A model generated the notes under the pieces. It had not been told where the DNA came from and did no database searches. It saw nothing but the letters and a program-made list of their open reading frames with translations. This document shows, piece after piece, positions 47,867-62,200 of a stretch of DNA of 64,000 bases. Source of the DNA: Wuchereria bancrofti (lineage: Eukaryota; Nematoda; Chromadorea; Rhabditida; Onchocercidae). Each line of letters begins with the position of its first letter. Position 1 is the stretch's first letter. The DNA is taken from assembly GCA_005281725.1 (NCBI GenBank), contig SSBO01000012.1, positions 18,493,293-18,557,292 of the forward strand, in the 5' to 3' direction. The translations under genes were made by a program, and so were the position numbers.

Positions 47867-50800
47867 CAGAAAATAGCTTCCTAAACCTCAATGTTAAAAT
47901 TCCATACCAATTAGAAGTTCAAACAGCTTTAGAGCGAATGCAAGCGCTTTTTTAAGGACACCAAAAATTTAGATAGCAATTAAAAATAGAGGTTTAAATC
48001 ACAAAAAAAAATTAAATTCAAGTAAATTAATAAGAAACCAAAAAACTGAAGATGGAAATGGTCTGAAATGAAATAAACCAAATAGCATAGTTTTTCACAT
48101 TTGTATCGGAAAATCGGAATCAAATGCAAGAGCGATTCTTAAGTTGAAACTTTCGGAAAAGATAAAAATTATGACATCAAGAATAATTACTAAGTTTTAC
48201 TTAGTCTAATCAATTGCAACAAACATAAGAGATGGAAATTGTTATTAACATGTTTTAAAAAATAATTAGGAAATAAATTATTGGTCTAAAACACGAAAAA
48301 TATCAATCAAAAAGTGAATTTACAAACAAAAACTTCGATCATAATAATCATTAACTATTGCAAAAATTGTCTTGCTCGAAGTTTCATTTCATTTTCATAG
48401 AACTCACTATGTTTTTGCAAAAAGAATTGGTGTATTCAAATAAAATTAAAATCAATGATTATAAAAATTAAAAGCAATAAGTCCATTAAATAAGAATAAT
48501 CATAAAATTTAGCTATTTCTTGAATTTTAAATACTTTGAATCCTTCAAATTTTCGTCTTTCATATGAAAATTATTTGGAAGGAAAAAGTTGAGTGAGATA
48601 TATGATGAATGATGTCATGCGGTTGTAGCAGAAAGAAGAACAGGAAATATTAAGCGGTCCCGTTTCACAATAATACTTCTAACGGTCTTTAACCAAGACG
48701 GAAAATTGTTAGACAAACTTAAAACATATTTCATTTCTGATGAAAATATAGCATCCATAAATCTATTAAAAGAAGTTGAAAATACCGCAGTCCAAAAAGT
48801 ACAGCAAGAAATTTGTCAAGCACAGTATTTAAACCGTTATGTTTTTCATGAAAAATTGCTTTATTTCGGTGACATAAATACTGAGAAATTATGACAGTTT
48901 TGTTTATTGATCATTATTAGATGATAAGCGCATGGCGTTTTTTTAACACTAAAAAAGAATGGGAATGAAAGATGTGAAAATGGAAGTAAATTGTCTTTTG
49001 TGAAAAAATTTCGCGCAAACCCTTTTCTCTTTCAGTTGCAAAGATAAACTGTGACAGAAAGAAAGAATATGGAAGAAAAGTGCATAAGGATAAAAAGATA
49101 ATTATCAATTTGTTGTCGCAGAACAATAATAAAAAGCTATAAGCAAAAATTAAAATAGCTACCAAATGTCACAAATTCTGTTAATGACATTATCTTTCCT
49201 AACAGTATTTTGTTTACTTTTGACAATGTTCATTTAATTTTCCTCCAATTTTTCAGAAAAATCCTGAAATTCGGCTTCTCTTTTCAAAATTACATCATAC
49301 AAAAGATTAGATGCAAAGAATAATGATCTATTTTTTTACTTTTTTCTTTACTGTTACTCGTTTTACACCACACTCTCTTTTTATTTCTGGCTTTTAATCC
49401 CAGTAATCCTGTTACTAAACTATTTGTTAGTTGCTTCTTACTTCAAATAATGCAAACTTTCCAAAAATTATGTTTCTTTTAATTGCCACACGTATTAATT
49501 AAGTAAAAGAATAATTAAAAATCCAACCTTTTTTGAATTTATTTTCCGTTACGATTCTTTAGGATCAGTTATTTTTCATTATTCGGAAAAGTTGTCTTAG
49601 TCGAATGACTGCAGTTGTTCTTATAATTCTGTCTAATTTCAGTTGTTGCAAATAGTGGTCAGATGGATATCAATCAATATTAAAGTTTAAAGAGCCACGA
49701 AATACTAATTGGCTTGGTTAAAGAAAAGCAAATTACAAGTTGGGAAGAATGATTTTAAAGTAATTTGTTTGTAAGGTGAAGTTATTAATATCTATAGATA
49801 ATGAAAAAAAAAAAAAGATGTAAAGTTGATAAGAAAGTAATTAAGGTGGAGTGAAATTATTAAAGGATTTGCAAATAGAAAATTTTAAGACAATTTATTT
49901 CATATTGTGTCAAAATGCAGGAGTTTCCATTTTTAGAAATTTTAATTTGAATAAATAAATGAAGCATAGCTAAAGAAGAAAGGTTTTAATTTTTTATGCT
50001 TTGATAAAATGACATTTGCTCTTAAAACAACAATTTCTTTTAACAGAATGAACCTATCGAATAAATATTATTTATAATTTCGAAATGATGGCAAAATTCG
50101 TTTTTTGTTTTGCTTGAAGTTGTGCATTTTTTCAAAAAGTTTTCTTCTAAAAAGTCTTGTTTAAACAATTTACATATTTCCGCTCTATAATTAAACAAAT
50201 TTTCACGATTTTGCCAGTATTTTAATGCTTCAAGACTTCTAAAATTAATTTTCTACCAGCTGTTTGAATATCTTTAAATAAAGATCGCAATTCTTCCACT
50301 TCAGCGCATTACGATAAAAACGACAACGATATTTCAGAAACAAAGAACACAAAGGAAACATATATTAGTGTGAATTGATAGGAAGATCGAAAAAAATCTT
50401 AAGTAAAAAATTGCCAGAGTAAATAAAAAAATTTACTTTGCAAAGTGATAGTTAATAATTGATCAAAGTGAAGGTGACCAGTGTATATCTAGGAATAACG
50501 ACGGATTAAGTGATTTATTGATTCAGATTTCAATTTCATCAAAATCTAACCATAACTGTTGTAGATAGGTATAGGAATTGAAAAAACATAGAATTACCAG
50601 TAGGATAGAACGTATAAGTCGCTCTTTGTTGAATGAATACTAAAAGCAAAAGTATTGCAAAGTGATTATACTGCAACTGTTTATTCCCGTTATCATCAAA
50701 AATTCGATTGAAATGAACAAATAAGGAATTTACACAGTTTGTCAATTATTTCATTAAAATAAACAACGAGATAAGCGTGAATGATAGTGACTGGTTGGTT

Positions 50801-53406
50801 GATTAGTTGATTGGTCGGTTTGGATGGGAATTATAGAATGGTATTTATTTGCAAGATTCGACAATTCGGTGTAACTGACAATGTCACCGTTTACCAAAAA
50901 AAAAACTTCTCAAATTCGCACTTTTGACATAAAATGAAATGGAAATCACACGGGAAGATCGGACGAGAGTGCTGCAAACTGGATAGTTTCGTTCTTTTAC
51001 CGTCCTCTTTTTTGATTAATTGCGATGAGCGATCCAAGGTTGGCTACCTCTTCAAAAATCTTAAACCCATGGCTGAAATTTCTTTTGCATGCTATCAGCA
51101 CATATAAATGCATTCTACACGTACGGGTCGACCTGCTCATATATATACGACATTTTCGTTTACGTCAGAAGCAATTAGGAGAAAAAAAGCGTGGAGGTAT
51201 CTTTCTCTGTCCGTGAACTTAATTATTTCCAGTTTCAATTACGTCAAAACCTCCATAAACATTTCCTTATAATATGCTATAAGCATATGATAGCGTTAGT
51301 TTCCCAATCATTCATTTAATTTCAGTATAATTGCTACTCTGAGTAATATAGTTGAATACTATGGAAACGGTTATAAGCTTTTCCTTCACTTCTAAAAAAT
51401 AATGAACATGTTTCTCAGGACAAATTTACTCAATTACTGAACTTCTGGCTCTAATTCAATTAAATAATGATGAAGGGAAAAGCTGTGAAAGCTTTTTGTC
51501 ATCAGCTTGTGAGCTTACCTTTTAGTATATCCTGACCGACTCTATGACGTTCATTTATTTGCGTAAGTATACGTTAGTCGGATAATGACATGTGGTTAAC
51601 AGCAGAATCTGTTGTTAATTCATACCTGTGTAAATTTAAATTAAATAGTTAAGTCGCAAAAAGAACTAAGACATTCAACAGGCGGAAAAATGAACGGAAA
51701 AACCCTCATCTCCTTTCCGAAAAAATTATGTAATGCTTTTTCTTTACTCTTGAAGTTAATTTTTCTTAATTTAATTTTGAAGTTTCCTTAGATGAAGTTG
51801 TAGCTGACTTTTGAAGGCTCAAGAAGACAGTCACTACGGCAAGCACTTAAAGTGAGTGGATGAAAAGAAAGTGGATGAGTAAAGCATTGCGGAAGAAAGT
51901 ATTCATGGAATTTTCAGTTTTGTTGAGCTTTTCTGAAAGTATCTGTCTTCTTAGTGATTATAAGTAACTTCCACAACCTGGATCCATCTCATGTGTAGAT
52001 CCATTGGTTGGCATGCTGATAAAACTTGGCATGCTGTACTGCTTGCGCCGTGCAATATAAACTGGAAATGGGGAGGAGTAAGAGTATCCTTCTGGATGTC
52101 CATAAATATCATTCTTTTTCTGTGTTGCAATACCTGAAATTTTTGAAAAGTTTCTGTATTACTAAGAAGTTAATTTTAAATAGAAAATTTAAACAAGCAT
52201 CTTACTGCACTGATCAGTTATTCGCAAAAAAAAAAACATGTGGAGAAGACCCGCAGTGATATCACAAAGAGGGACAAGTATGAAATCTTGGATTTTTAAA
52301 AAGCCTTTTAGATTTTTAAGCAAAGCACAAACAAAACAAAACAAAATGAATTCATAACGGGAAAAAAAGAAATTAGGAAAAGAAAGGGAGATCAGAGCAA
52401 CCCTTCATCTGGCGGCATAATTAGTCTCTTCGACATTTGTATTTCATTCTTTTCACAGCATTCTTAGGGGTTACCTCTTTTCATCTTATGCATCATTTGA
52501 TTGTCCAGACAGCTTTCAAAAAGTTGTAATTACAAAGTGGGAATTCCTAAACTGGGCTTTTAAAAATTGTTTTGTCTATTTTTTTATTTCATGCTCATAT
52601 TTTAAAATTTCACATCATCCCAATTTACTCACTGTTGATTGAAAATCCAATTTCAAAATTAGAATTTAAGGAAGAGAATGGTAAATGGCATAGCTTTAAA
52701 AGCGAATGGCTTCAAAACCAAATACTTCACACTTTCTTTCTTCTTTCACAACGTGAACAACTTCATTATTTGTTTGTCAGCTATTAATCGTTTAATAATG
52801 TATCGTTAAAATTCCATCGTTTCTGTTAACATCACAACATCGTTTTGAAGTAATGACGAGGAAAACCAGCTCCATTGAAATTTGTTTCCACTTAACTTTC
52901 CCTTTTTTGTTAACTGAAAGATTCTTGCTGCATTATTCCGTGAAAATGAAATTAAAATGACAGTGTTCAGTTAGTTTCTTAAAATTATTTTGCTGTCCAC
53001 AGCTAGAAGTATTAGAAGAGAACATTGTTGTATTTCCTGACTTAATCCAACTAATACTTCGGGTCTTACGAGAAGAAAGTTGAAGCAAAAGTCACAATTT
53101 TTTTCCTTCTTTGTTGGAAGTTCAGAAATGTTCATAGAAATAAAATCAGTTAATATATATTTGTGCGTGCCTTGAAAATAATGAAAAGTATAGTTTACAG
53201 TTTATACAGCATTTCTAAATAAACCAGAATTGCAATTGCTAAAATTTGAATCTGGTCTAGTTAAACGAGATGAGCCACTACTGTAATTTTTTTGAAAGGT
53301 ATATTTTCAGACTTCGGTCATTTGTTGACAAATATTATTAGAAGAAATGGGAATAAAAAATTTTGCTGGTTTAAAGGAATTGTTATCATTATTTTTTGCC
53401 GAAACG

Positions 53407-53440
53407 TTGTTGGCTTTGAATTGAAATCTGAACATGATGA
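53407..53440. repeat. 34-bp direct repeat, copy 1
   Basis: Matches 54025-54058 without mismatch, about 600 bases away. The flanks do not match. Confidence 0.8.
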
Positions 53441-54024
53441 AAAGTTATAGACTCAACAAGTTAGAATTCATTTTTGAATAAAATAATAAAGCAAATTTTT
53501 TTTTTGTCCACATGATATTTGGTAATGGTCAAAAGATTTTTGAATTAGCTTTTGATTTAGATTGTTAGCAAATTTCTTTAAGAAAAATAATACAGCTTGC
53601 ATAGGAAAAGAGCAAAAAAGTCTGAATAAAACAAAACATAATATTTAAAGGCGCTAACACTGAAATTGTTGTAAGAAAATGGCGCCGATGTACTGTTCAA
53701 AATTAAAAAAGGAATAAGATTTTGAACAATGTTACCCCACCAGAAGCAAATAAAAAAGAAAGGAAAAAATGTATGCTTGAAATTGGTTTTTGGTAAAGTT
53801 GCATTCGGTAATGTCTGAAATTTTCTCACATTCATGTCAGAATTTTATGAAGATAAAAACTATTAAATAGAAGATATATTTCCGCTTTTTATAAATCTTG
53901 AATACGACTAGTCACTCTTCAATCCTTGCGACTAATACAATATTTTTTGCCAAAGCACTAGACAAAGAAACAAGTTCCTTTAATTTTCTACAGAAATTCC
54001 TGAAAATATTGAGCAATCTATTTC

Positions 54025-54058
54025 TTGTTGGCTTTGAATTGAAATCTGAACATGATGA
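54025..54058. repeat. 34-bp direct repeat, copy 2
   Basis: Second copy of 53407-53440. Confidence 0.8.
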
Positions 54059-54438
54059 CTTAACAATCATAAAGATATTAACCTCATAGATTAATCAGTT
54101 TTGAACTTTGTTATTAAATCGAAATTTAAATGATAGACTTATGTAGTCGTAATAAATAATTTACATTTTATATGAAAAGTAAGAGAAGTGATGCGAAGTT
54201 TTATTCTGAATTTGAAATTTATCGTTGTGCAGTGCAGAACCAATTGATACAGTAAATTTAACAGTACGTTATGAAAGCTTCTTCAGTCATAGAAGTGTCT
54301 CAGTAGTATCCGGTTGAGATCGAGGTGAAAGTTATGCCATAATGATGCTGTAGGTTTGATTGAGATGTATAAATGAAATTGAAACTCCTTTATAGCCCAG
54401 TCATTTTATCCATTGTAACTATTGTTAAACAGTGGAAC

Positions 54439-55100
54439 ATGGCCAATAATTCAACGAAAAACGTAATGGAGGAAGAGGCGCAGGTGATATTATAACTCAT
54501 TCTTGATTATGAAGGTCATAAAACTTTTCTCGAAATTGGTATTTGCCATACTCTAATTCGTCTATGCCTTTCCATATACATCCCTTTACTTTCTTTCCTC
54601 CTAGTTGTATCAGTTAGGTTCCTGAAAACTTCAAATTGTTGTTCAAATTCTCATAGTTGTTACTGTGTTTTTATTATCACCGTCCTTTCAATATAATATC
54701 ACATAAGCATTACCTTTATCTGTCATTATCATCAGTTCCACTCGACCCACTTATTGTGTGTGATAGCGCTCCGAGCTGACTTCATTGTATTACACTTTTT
54801 TTTCTTTAAGGAATTAAATTGCCTAATTTACTTATTTTTCGGTCTATTTTTTATCAACAATAAATGTTTACTTATTAAAACTTTAGTTAGCCTTCAATTT
54901 TAAGGTATTTATTTGCCGACTTTCGAAATGAATCTAAATTTTTTAAATGCTTCGTAAACATTGAAAATTTAGAGAATCTATTGCACCACGTATCATCTTT
55001 AGTCATCAAACAATTGTTTGCCGTACATTCTGCCTGTCAACTTTATGAAGCTAATGTGCAGAAAGGCAAGTTCGTAGTGATGCTAATGATCCAAAAATAG
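54439..55100 (+). CDS. Possible gene start: short ATG exon plus a downstream exon-like frame
   Basis: A short exon candidate 54439-54483 (MANNSTKNVMEEEAQ) ends in CAG|GTGATA. From about 54905 an open frame of some 64 codons runs to a stop at 55098-55100, including NIENLENLLHHVSSL and QLFAVHSACQLYEANVQKGK, which reads like an amphipathic helical segment. No donor or acceptor pair joins the two convincingly (a TTTTAAG acceptor near 54904 is weak). Both may be chance. I list it because the composition is better than that of neighbouring frames. Confidence 0.25.
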
Positions 55101-55676
55101 CGATCTTGAAAGGCAAGCTCGCCAGTTTTTTAATTTTGGAGAATAATATGCAGCAATTTCGGTGGTTGCAAGTGTCCTGAACATCCATGAAATATTCCTG
55201 GTCTTCTAGAATTGACGAATGTGTTGATTTTATGGACTGCTGCTGATAAAGCGGACTTCAAGATAAATCCAGAGAGGATAATTTCACGATCAAAAACTAA
55301 AAGGTCACAAGACTGCAGAATGGCATCTTAAAGCCGAATAGCAATTTACATATTTACGTGTTATGTAAACAATAAAATAAGGAAGTACTGGGAAAGAGTT
55401 AAATCATAAATTATATAATGATATGTCATAGCAAAAAAGATATTGAGACTTAGAAAATTTTTGTGTGATATAAGCAGATTTGCTATTCTAATTGTCTGAA
55501 GTTTATTATTCTGTTCTAAAGCACTTCAGATTGCCAAGAGATATTAATTAAACTATTTAATTAAAATTTTCTAGAAGTACGAACAGGATAATCAGTAGAC
55601 GAGTAAGTAAATGTTAAGGAAACCTAATAAGTGAGTAATATTTTTCCAGATATTTTTCCATTTTATAAATTTCACA

Positions 55677-56076
55677 TGAATGAATGAATGAATGAATGAA
55701 TGAATGAATGAATGAATGAATGAATGAATGAATGAATGAATGAATGAATGAATGAATGNNNNNNNNNNNNNNNNNNNNNNNNNNNNNNNNNNNNNNNNNN
55801 NNNNNNNNNNNNNNNNNNNNNNNNNNNNNNNNNNNNNNNNNNNNNNNNNNNNNNNNNNNNNNNNNNNNNNNNNNNNNNNNNNNNNNNNNNNNNNNNNNNN
55901 NNNNNNNNNNNNNNNNNNNNNNNNNNNNNNNNNNNNNNNNNNNNNNNNNNNNNNNNNNNNNNNNNNNNNNNNNNNNNNNNNNNNNNNNNNNNNNNNNNNN
56001 NNNNNNNNNNNNNNNNNNNNNNNNNNNNNNNNNGAATGAAAGAATGAATGAATGAATGAATGAATGAATGAATGAT
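55677..56076. repeat. (TGAA)n microsatellite interrupted by an N gap (55759-56033)
   Basis: More than 20 copies of TGAA run into 275 Ns, and about 10 further copies, one with an interruption, follow. The gap almost certainly exists because the assembler could not cross the repeat, so the true length is unknown. Open frames made of Ns here are meaningless. Confidence 0.95.
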
Positions 56077-56441
56077 CAGTGAGTAAACCAGTGAGCGAAA
56101 GTTAATTCTTTCAGAAGATTGCCAGGGATGTCGTAAAATTTCACATAATTTATGTGTAAAACAGTCAGCCTATCTTGCCCGGAAATCAATTTGCAAGCAA
56201 GTCTCGTGTTCTTTTCATTGATTATAGGCTAAAAGAAAAGGAAGATCGTGGCGACAAATGGCTATGTGCTTGGTAGTACCAGTTAGACTGACTCATCCAC
56301 AAGGAAGCATCAACGGCGTCCAAAGGCTTATGCTAGCTATTGCATGAATTTTGGACCAATTATGCTGGGTATTCCCATTTCGAATGGAATAACTTTTAAA
56401 CGAAAACAGAAATAAGGAAATCGATGTTATATTCTGCAAAA

Positions 56442-59255
56442 AAAAAAGGAAATTAAATAAGGAGTGTGGGCAGTAAAGCAGAAAAGGAAAATCTATATTC
56501 AGAGTAATGGTTTGGACGACATTCATCTCATATCTCATATGGATGCTGCTCATTTCTCACCCTTTACTTCGTGTTTTCCTAATTGTCGATCCGTCGATCT
56601 TTACTTTTTTAGCCAAATTCAGAAATGATGGTAATACTGATCAACCACTCGTGGAGATCTTACATGTCAGAATTTCACTTTGGCCCTTTAGAGCTTGTTT
56701 ACTGTGCTTATTCTTTGACTTCAGAAGTTATATTTTGCATCATTATTTATAGGAATTCTTTTTAATGCTAAGCATCAGACTGTTTTGGGAAGAATAATAA
56801 TTTTTTTGCACAGATGTTTTGAATTTAAGTTTTCTATCCTGAAATTTGTCTTTGCCTTTCTTTGTATTTAGGTCAGTGTATAATTAGTGTAAAGTGACTT
56901 CGTTTATAATCATATTAATTATCTACATGTTTAATCATGAAATTTATGTCCCTTCTGACTTGATTTACTTAGAAATTTTCGAAATAAGTTATTATGTCAG
57001 TCCAGCCATATGTATCACTTAATAAAGTGAATGGTTGAACAAAAAGGACTAAGGGAAGAAGAAGGGAATCAAATTGTATTTTACCCAGAAATAGATATTC
57101 ATCGGCACAAAGAGGGAAAGATACGGAGAATGCTGCAGTACACAACAAGTGGTCCTGATGGGCCGATCGAATTACTGGGAGAAAGGAAAGATGACATAAT
57201 GAAGGTCGTTTTGAACCAATGTGAAATTTTTTCATTAATGCTTGATGAGAAATTAGAGTAGTGTGGTGTCACCGTAAATGGTCAGTCATCTTGACATACT
57301 TGTAACAGCGATGGATAATATAATTGTGAAGTTTTTAACTGAAATGCGTTTCAGGAAGTGCAATTAATGATACATATGATATATAGTAGTTTATCATTAG
57401 CTTATACTCATAATTTATGTTACTATTATTGTTCAATAATCTCTCAAATCCTCTTGGAAAAGAGTATTGAATAGAACTTTAAAATATTTACATGATAGAT
57501 CTTTGACATCAGGACTAAAATGCCTTTGTTCAGTAGCGTTAACAATTGAAGATTAAGACAGTATAAGTGAAGCTTAACTTAAGTAACCACCGAAATCGTG
57601 AGGAGCGCGCTTCATAAATGTATTTTTAATATTTCTACTGCCTTTTTGGTATCAATCATTACTGTTCATTATCTTTTCTTATTTGTTAAATAATTATCAG
57701 ATCTTCATGGTCCCTTTGCGCACTCGCTTCTTTTATAATCCAAATCAGGTATCTCTTTTCATTCGAAAAAATACAACCACTGTTTTCTGTTTCATTTCTT
57801 TTATTCTTTTATCATATCAATGCCCACATTGCCGTCTGTCTGTCAACATTACATATCTTCTGAAACACACACTCCTGCGGGAGAATAATGACGCATCATC
57901 ACTGCTGTTAATATTACGAATTATTTGCTCCCTAAACCTGCCGCCTACTTCAATTACTGTGATTTAACAATCCAATTCTTGAAGCCAAGACAATAAGTTG
58001 GCACAGAAGTAATCAGAAAAAGCAGTAAGATGAAATGAGAAAAAAGGAGAGATATATGTAAAACCTCTGTCGTAGTTTCCGTGACTGGCTAATATTTCAA
58101 ATCTTATTAATTAAAAGGAGCAGTGAGACAGTTTCCTTAGTTTCTAATTAAGTAAATTATTAGTGTTATCATTACTTATGTTTTTGAAATCATCACTTTC
58201 AACGATATTCCAATCGTCATTATGTTTCAACCTTCTCTTGAAGCTCTAAATTTATTACATTTATTCAGATCTATGACCATGTCAACATTCTTCCAATATT
58301 TTTTCCATTCTTTCCACGGACACATCCTCAAAAGTCATCCTACCTATTTTCAAAGGATCTTTCTGCAATACTTCAAATTTAATTTTTAGATTTTCAAAAA
58401 ATTTATCTGACATCAAATATTCCACTAGAGTTACTCGTATTCCAACCATTTTTTTATCACTGATACACGAAATTTTCGAAGGATTCTTTGCTACATATGA
58501 ACCCGACAATCAGTCACAAACGATAGCTATAAGAATTACCGATGGCCCTGTCATAATGTGATTTTTGTATCTATATATATCCATTTCAGCGATATTTTCC
58601 TGTCCATCATCTATTGGTCTGTCTCTTCGTCTGTCCATTCTGTTCCTTCTTTCCCCCAACAAAAACCAATTTAAGCGCCATTTCAAATCGAGTAAACCGA
58701 AAAAGAAAATGGGGTGAAATCAATGGCGATGCCTCTCTTCCCGTCACCCCTCCCCAATCTTGGTCCTTTTCAGGCCCTGCATCACGTAATGACTCATCAC
58801 CAGATGGAGCATCAGCAGCAAGAAGCAAAAGCTAAGCTACAAAACCATCAGATAGCTAAATATCGTTATCAAGTTTTCTCTTATATTACAAATTTCTGCC
58901 CTTATACATCAGTCAACTTAATTAGAAGTGATTACAATATATTAAAGATTAATTTTCAAAATTATGTGCTTAATAATTATAATAGTCATTCTAGTTTAAT
59001 TCCACGTTTTCATAACAGCTATGGAATATATTCTCAATAGTGCATTTCATTCAGTGCACTATTTTGCGTGTTGCAGGAGTCGTTTATCAAACTTAATCAA
59101 GGAACAATCTTCAGTAGAAATATTAGCCACTTGACTTAGTTTTTTTGGGTTATTTCATTTAAACAGATGCTGCATGCTTTAATATACACATGTTAGGTAT
59201 AGTAGTGAACACTATGTTCGATCAAAGGTACTGGACTATCCTTGAAGTGCTTGTT
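56442..59255. repeat. Duplicated segment 3, copy A
   Basis: Recurs at 59257-62321, ending at a single N (59256) with the shared bases GAAGTGCTTGTT. Copy A lacks about 180 bases that copy B has around 61395-61575. Open frames inside (57031-57261, 58282-58509, 58614-58835 and others) are discussed under rejected items. Confidence 0.95.
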
Positions 59256-59256
59256 N

Positions 59257-62200
59257 AAAAAAGGAAATTAAATAAGGAGTGTGGGCAGTAAAGCAGAAAA
59301 GGAAAATCTATATTCAGAGTAATGGTTTGGACGACATTCATCTCATATCTCATATGGATGCTGCTCATTTCTCATCCTTTACTTCGTGTTTTCCTAATTG
59401 TCGATCCGTCGATCTTTACTTTTTTAGCCAAATTCAGAAATGATGGTAATACTGATCAACCACTCGTGGAGATCTTACATGTCAGAACTTCACTTTGGCC
59501 CTTTAGAGCTTGTTTACTGTGCTTATTCTTTGACTTCAGAAGTTATATTTTACATCATTATTTACAGGAATTCTTTTTAATGCTAAGCATCAGACTGTTT
59601 TGGGAAGAATAATAATTTTTTTGCACAGATGTTTTGAATTTAAGTTTTCTATCCTGAAATTTGTCTTTGCCTTTCTTTGTATTTAGCTTAGTGTATAATT
59701 AGTGTAAAGTGACTTCGTTTATAATCATATTAATTATCTACATGTATTAATCATGAAATTTACGTTCCTTCTGACTTGATTTACTTAGAAATTTTCTAGA
59801 TAAGTTATTATATCAGTCCAGCTATATGTATCACTTAATAAAGTGAATGGTTGAACAAAAAGGACTAAGGGAAGAAGAAGGGAATAAAATTGTATTTTAC
59901 CTAGAAATAGGTGTTCATCGGCACAAAGAGGGAAAGATACGGAGAATGCTGCAGTACACAACAGGTGGTCCTGATGGGCCGATCGAATTACTGGGAGAAA
60001 GGAAAGATGACATAATGAAGGTCGTTTTGAACCAATGTGAAATTTTCTCATTAATGCTTGATGAGAAATTAGAGTAGTGTGGTGTCACCGTAAATGGTCA
60101 GTCATCTTGACATACTTGTAGCAGCGATGGATAGTATAATTGTGAAGTTTTTAACTGAAATGCGTTTCAGGAAGTGCAATTAATGATACATATGATATGT
60201 AGTAGTTTATCATTAGCTTATACTCATAATTTATGTTACTATTATTGTTCAATAATCTCTCAAATCCTCTTGGAAAAGAGTATTGAATAGAACTTTAAAA
60301 TATTTACATGATAGATCTTTGACATCAGGACTAAAATGCCTTTGTTCAGTAGCGTTAACAATTGAAGATTAAGACAGTGTAAGTAAAGCTTAACTTAAGT
60401 AACCACCGAAATCGTGAGGAGTACTCTTTATTTTCCTCTACTTTAATATTCCAGAAAGCGCTCTACAAGTGTTAAATGTATTCTTAATATTTTTACTGTC
60501 TTTTTGGTGTCAATCATTACTATTCATTATCTTTTCTTATTTGTTAAATAATTATTAGATCTTCATGGTCTCTTTGCGCACTCGCTTCTTTTATAATCCA
60601 AATCAGGTATCTCTTTTCACTCGAAAACAATACAACCACTGTTTTCTGTTTCATTTCTTTCATTCTTTTATCATATCAGTGCCTATTATTGCCGTCTGTC
60701 TGTTAACATTACATATCTTCTGAAACACACATTCCTGCGGGAGAATAATGACGCATCATCGCTGCTGTTAATATTACGAATTATTTGCTCCCCTAAACCT
60801 ACCGCCTAATTCAGTTGTTGTGATTTAACAACCCAATTCTCGAATCTCGCCAAGACAGTAAGTTAGCACAGAAGTAATCAGAAAAAGCAGTGACATGAAA
60901 TGAAAAAAAAGGACCGATGAAAAAGGAGAAAAAAGCAGAGATATATGTAAAAGAACCTCTGTCGTAGTTCCCATGGCAGGGCTGATATTTCAAGTCTTAC
61001 TAATTAAAAGGGGCAGTGAGACAGTTTCCTTATTTTCCAATTAAATAGATTATTAGTATTATCATTACTTACGTTTTTGAAATAATCACTTTTAACGATA
61101 TTCCAATCGTCGTTATGTTTCAACCTTCTCTTAAAGCTCTAAATTTATTAGATTTATTCAGATCTATGACCATATCAGCATTCTTGCAACATTTTTTCCA
61201 TTCTTTCCAGGGCACATCCTCAAAAGTCATTCTACCTATTCTCAGAGGATCTTTTTGCAATGTTTCAAATCTAATTTTTAGATTTTCAAGAAATTTATCT
61301 GATCAAATGTTCCACTAGAGTTATGCATATTTCAGTCATTTTTTTATCACTGATACACGAAATTTTCGAAGGATTCTTCGCTACATATAAATCCGACAAT
61401 CATCTCAACTGTTAATCTGTCTGTATTTTGTTTTTTTTTCCACGATCTTCAAATCGTACCCAAATATCTCGAAATTTAAAACTGAAGTTCGGCAATCAGT
61501 AATCCTCTATATCACTCATGTCTTCTGAAGGTTTTCCTTGGCTTACCAACACACTGGTCACATTAGTCAGTTTGCTTTGTCACAAACGATAGCTATAAGA
61601 GTTACCGATGGCCCTGTCATAATGTGATTTTCGTATCTATATATATCCATTTCAGCAATATTTTCCTGTCCATCATCTATTGGTCTGTCTCTTCGTCTGT
61701 CCATTCTGTTCCTTCTTTTCCCCAACAAAAACCAATTTAATCGCCATTTCAAATCGAGTAAACCGAAAAAGAAAATGGGGTGAAATCGCTGGCGATGCCT
61801 CTCTTCCCGTCACCCCTCCCCAATCTTGGCCCTTTTCAAGCCCCGCATCACATAATGACTCATCACCAGATGGAGCATCAGCAGCAACAAGCAAAAGCTA
61901 AGCTACAAAACCATCAGATAGCTAGATGCCGTTATCAAGTTTTCTCTTATATTATAAATTTCTGCCCTTATACATCAGTCAGCTTAATTAGAAGTGATTG
62001 CAATATATTAAGGATTAATTTTCAAAATTATGTGCTTAATAGTCATAATAGTCATTCTAGTTTGATTCCACGTTTTCATAACAGCTATGGAATATATTCT
62101 CAATAGTGCATTTCATTCAGTGCACTATTTTGCGTGTTGCAGGAGTCGTTTATCAAACTTAATCAAGGAACAATCTTCAGTAGAAATATTAGCCACTTGA

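Larger units (their letters stand above)
47867..54438. other. Long stretch without a defensible gene
   Basis: About 6.6 kb, very AT-rich with many homopolymer runs. Open frames at 48706, 51025, 52572 and 53898 lack plausible splice context or recognisable domains. The region just upstream of 47866 should hold the promoter of the secreted-protein gene. A 34-base repeat pair is listed separately. Confidence 0.5.

Noticed and set aside
48706..48894. 62-codon Lys/Glu-rich ORF
   Set aside because: It has no recognisable domain, no splice partners, and sits in a highly AT-rich stretch where such frames arise by chance.
55748..56055. Three ORFs of about 95-99 codons
   Set aside because: They consist almost entirely of Ns in the assembly gap.
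56507..56752. Hydrophobic ORF repeated at 59322-59612
   Set aside because: It lies wholly within the duplicated segment, has no partner exons, and its hydrophobicity follows from T-rich sequence.
57031..57261. 76-codon charged ORF (also at 59847-60077) that looks protein-like
   Set aside because: Between the two copies I count five amino-acid replacements and one silent change, the pattern of neutral drift rather than coding constraint. No splice context or domain is seen.
58282..58509. Minus-strand 75-codon frame with a plausible helical protein
   Set aside because: The matching stretch in the other copy (61.15-61.4 kb) has at least two frame-breaking indels, and no partner exons were found. 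It may be an old exon but cannot be supported.
58607..58835. GC-richer segment open on both strands in several frames (also 61673-61901), with a Ser/Pro-rich plus-strand reading
   Set aside because: Of about nine differences between the copies only one falls in a third codon position of the plus-strand frame, and no other frame does better. Coding is not supported.
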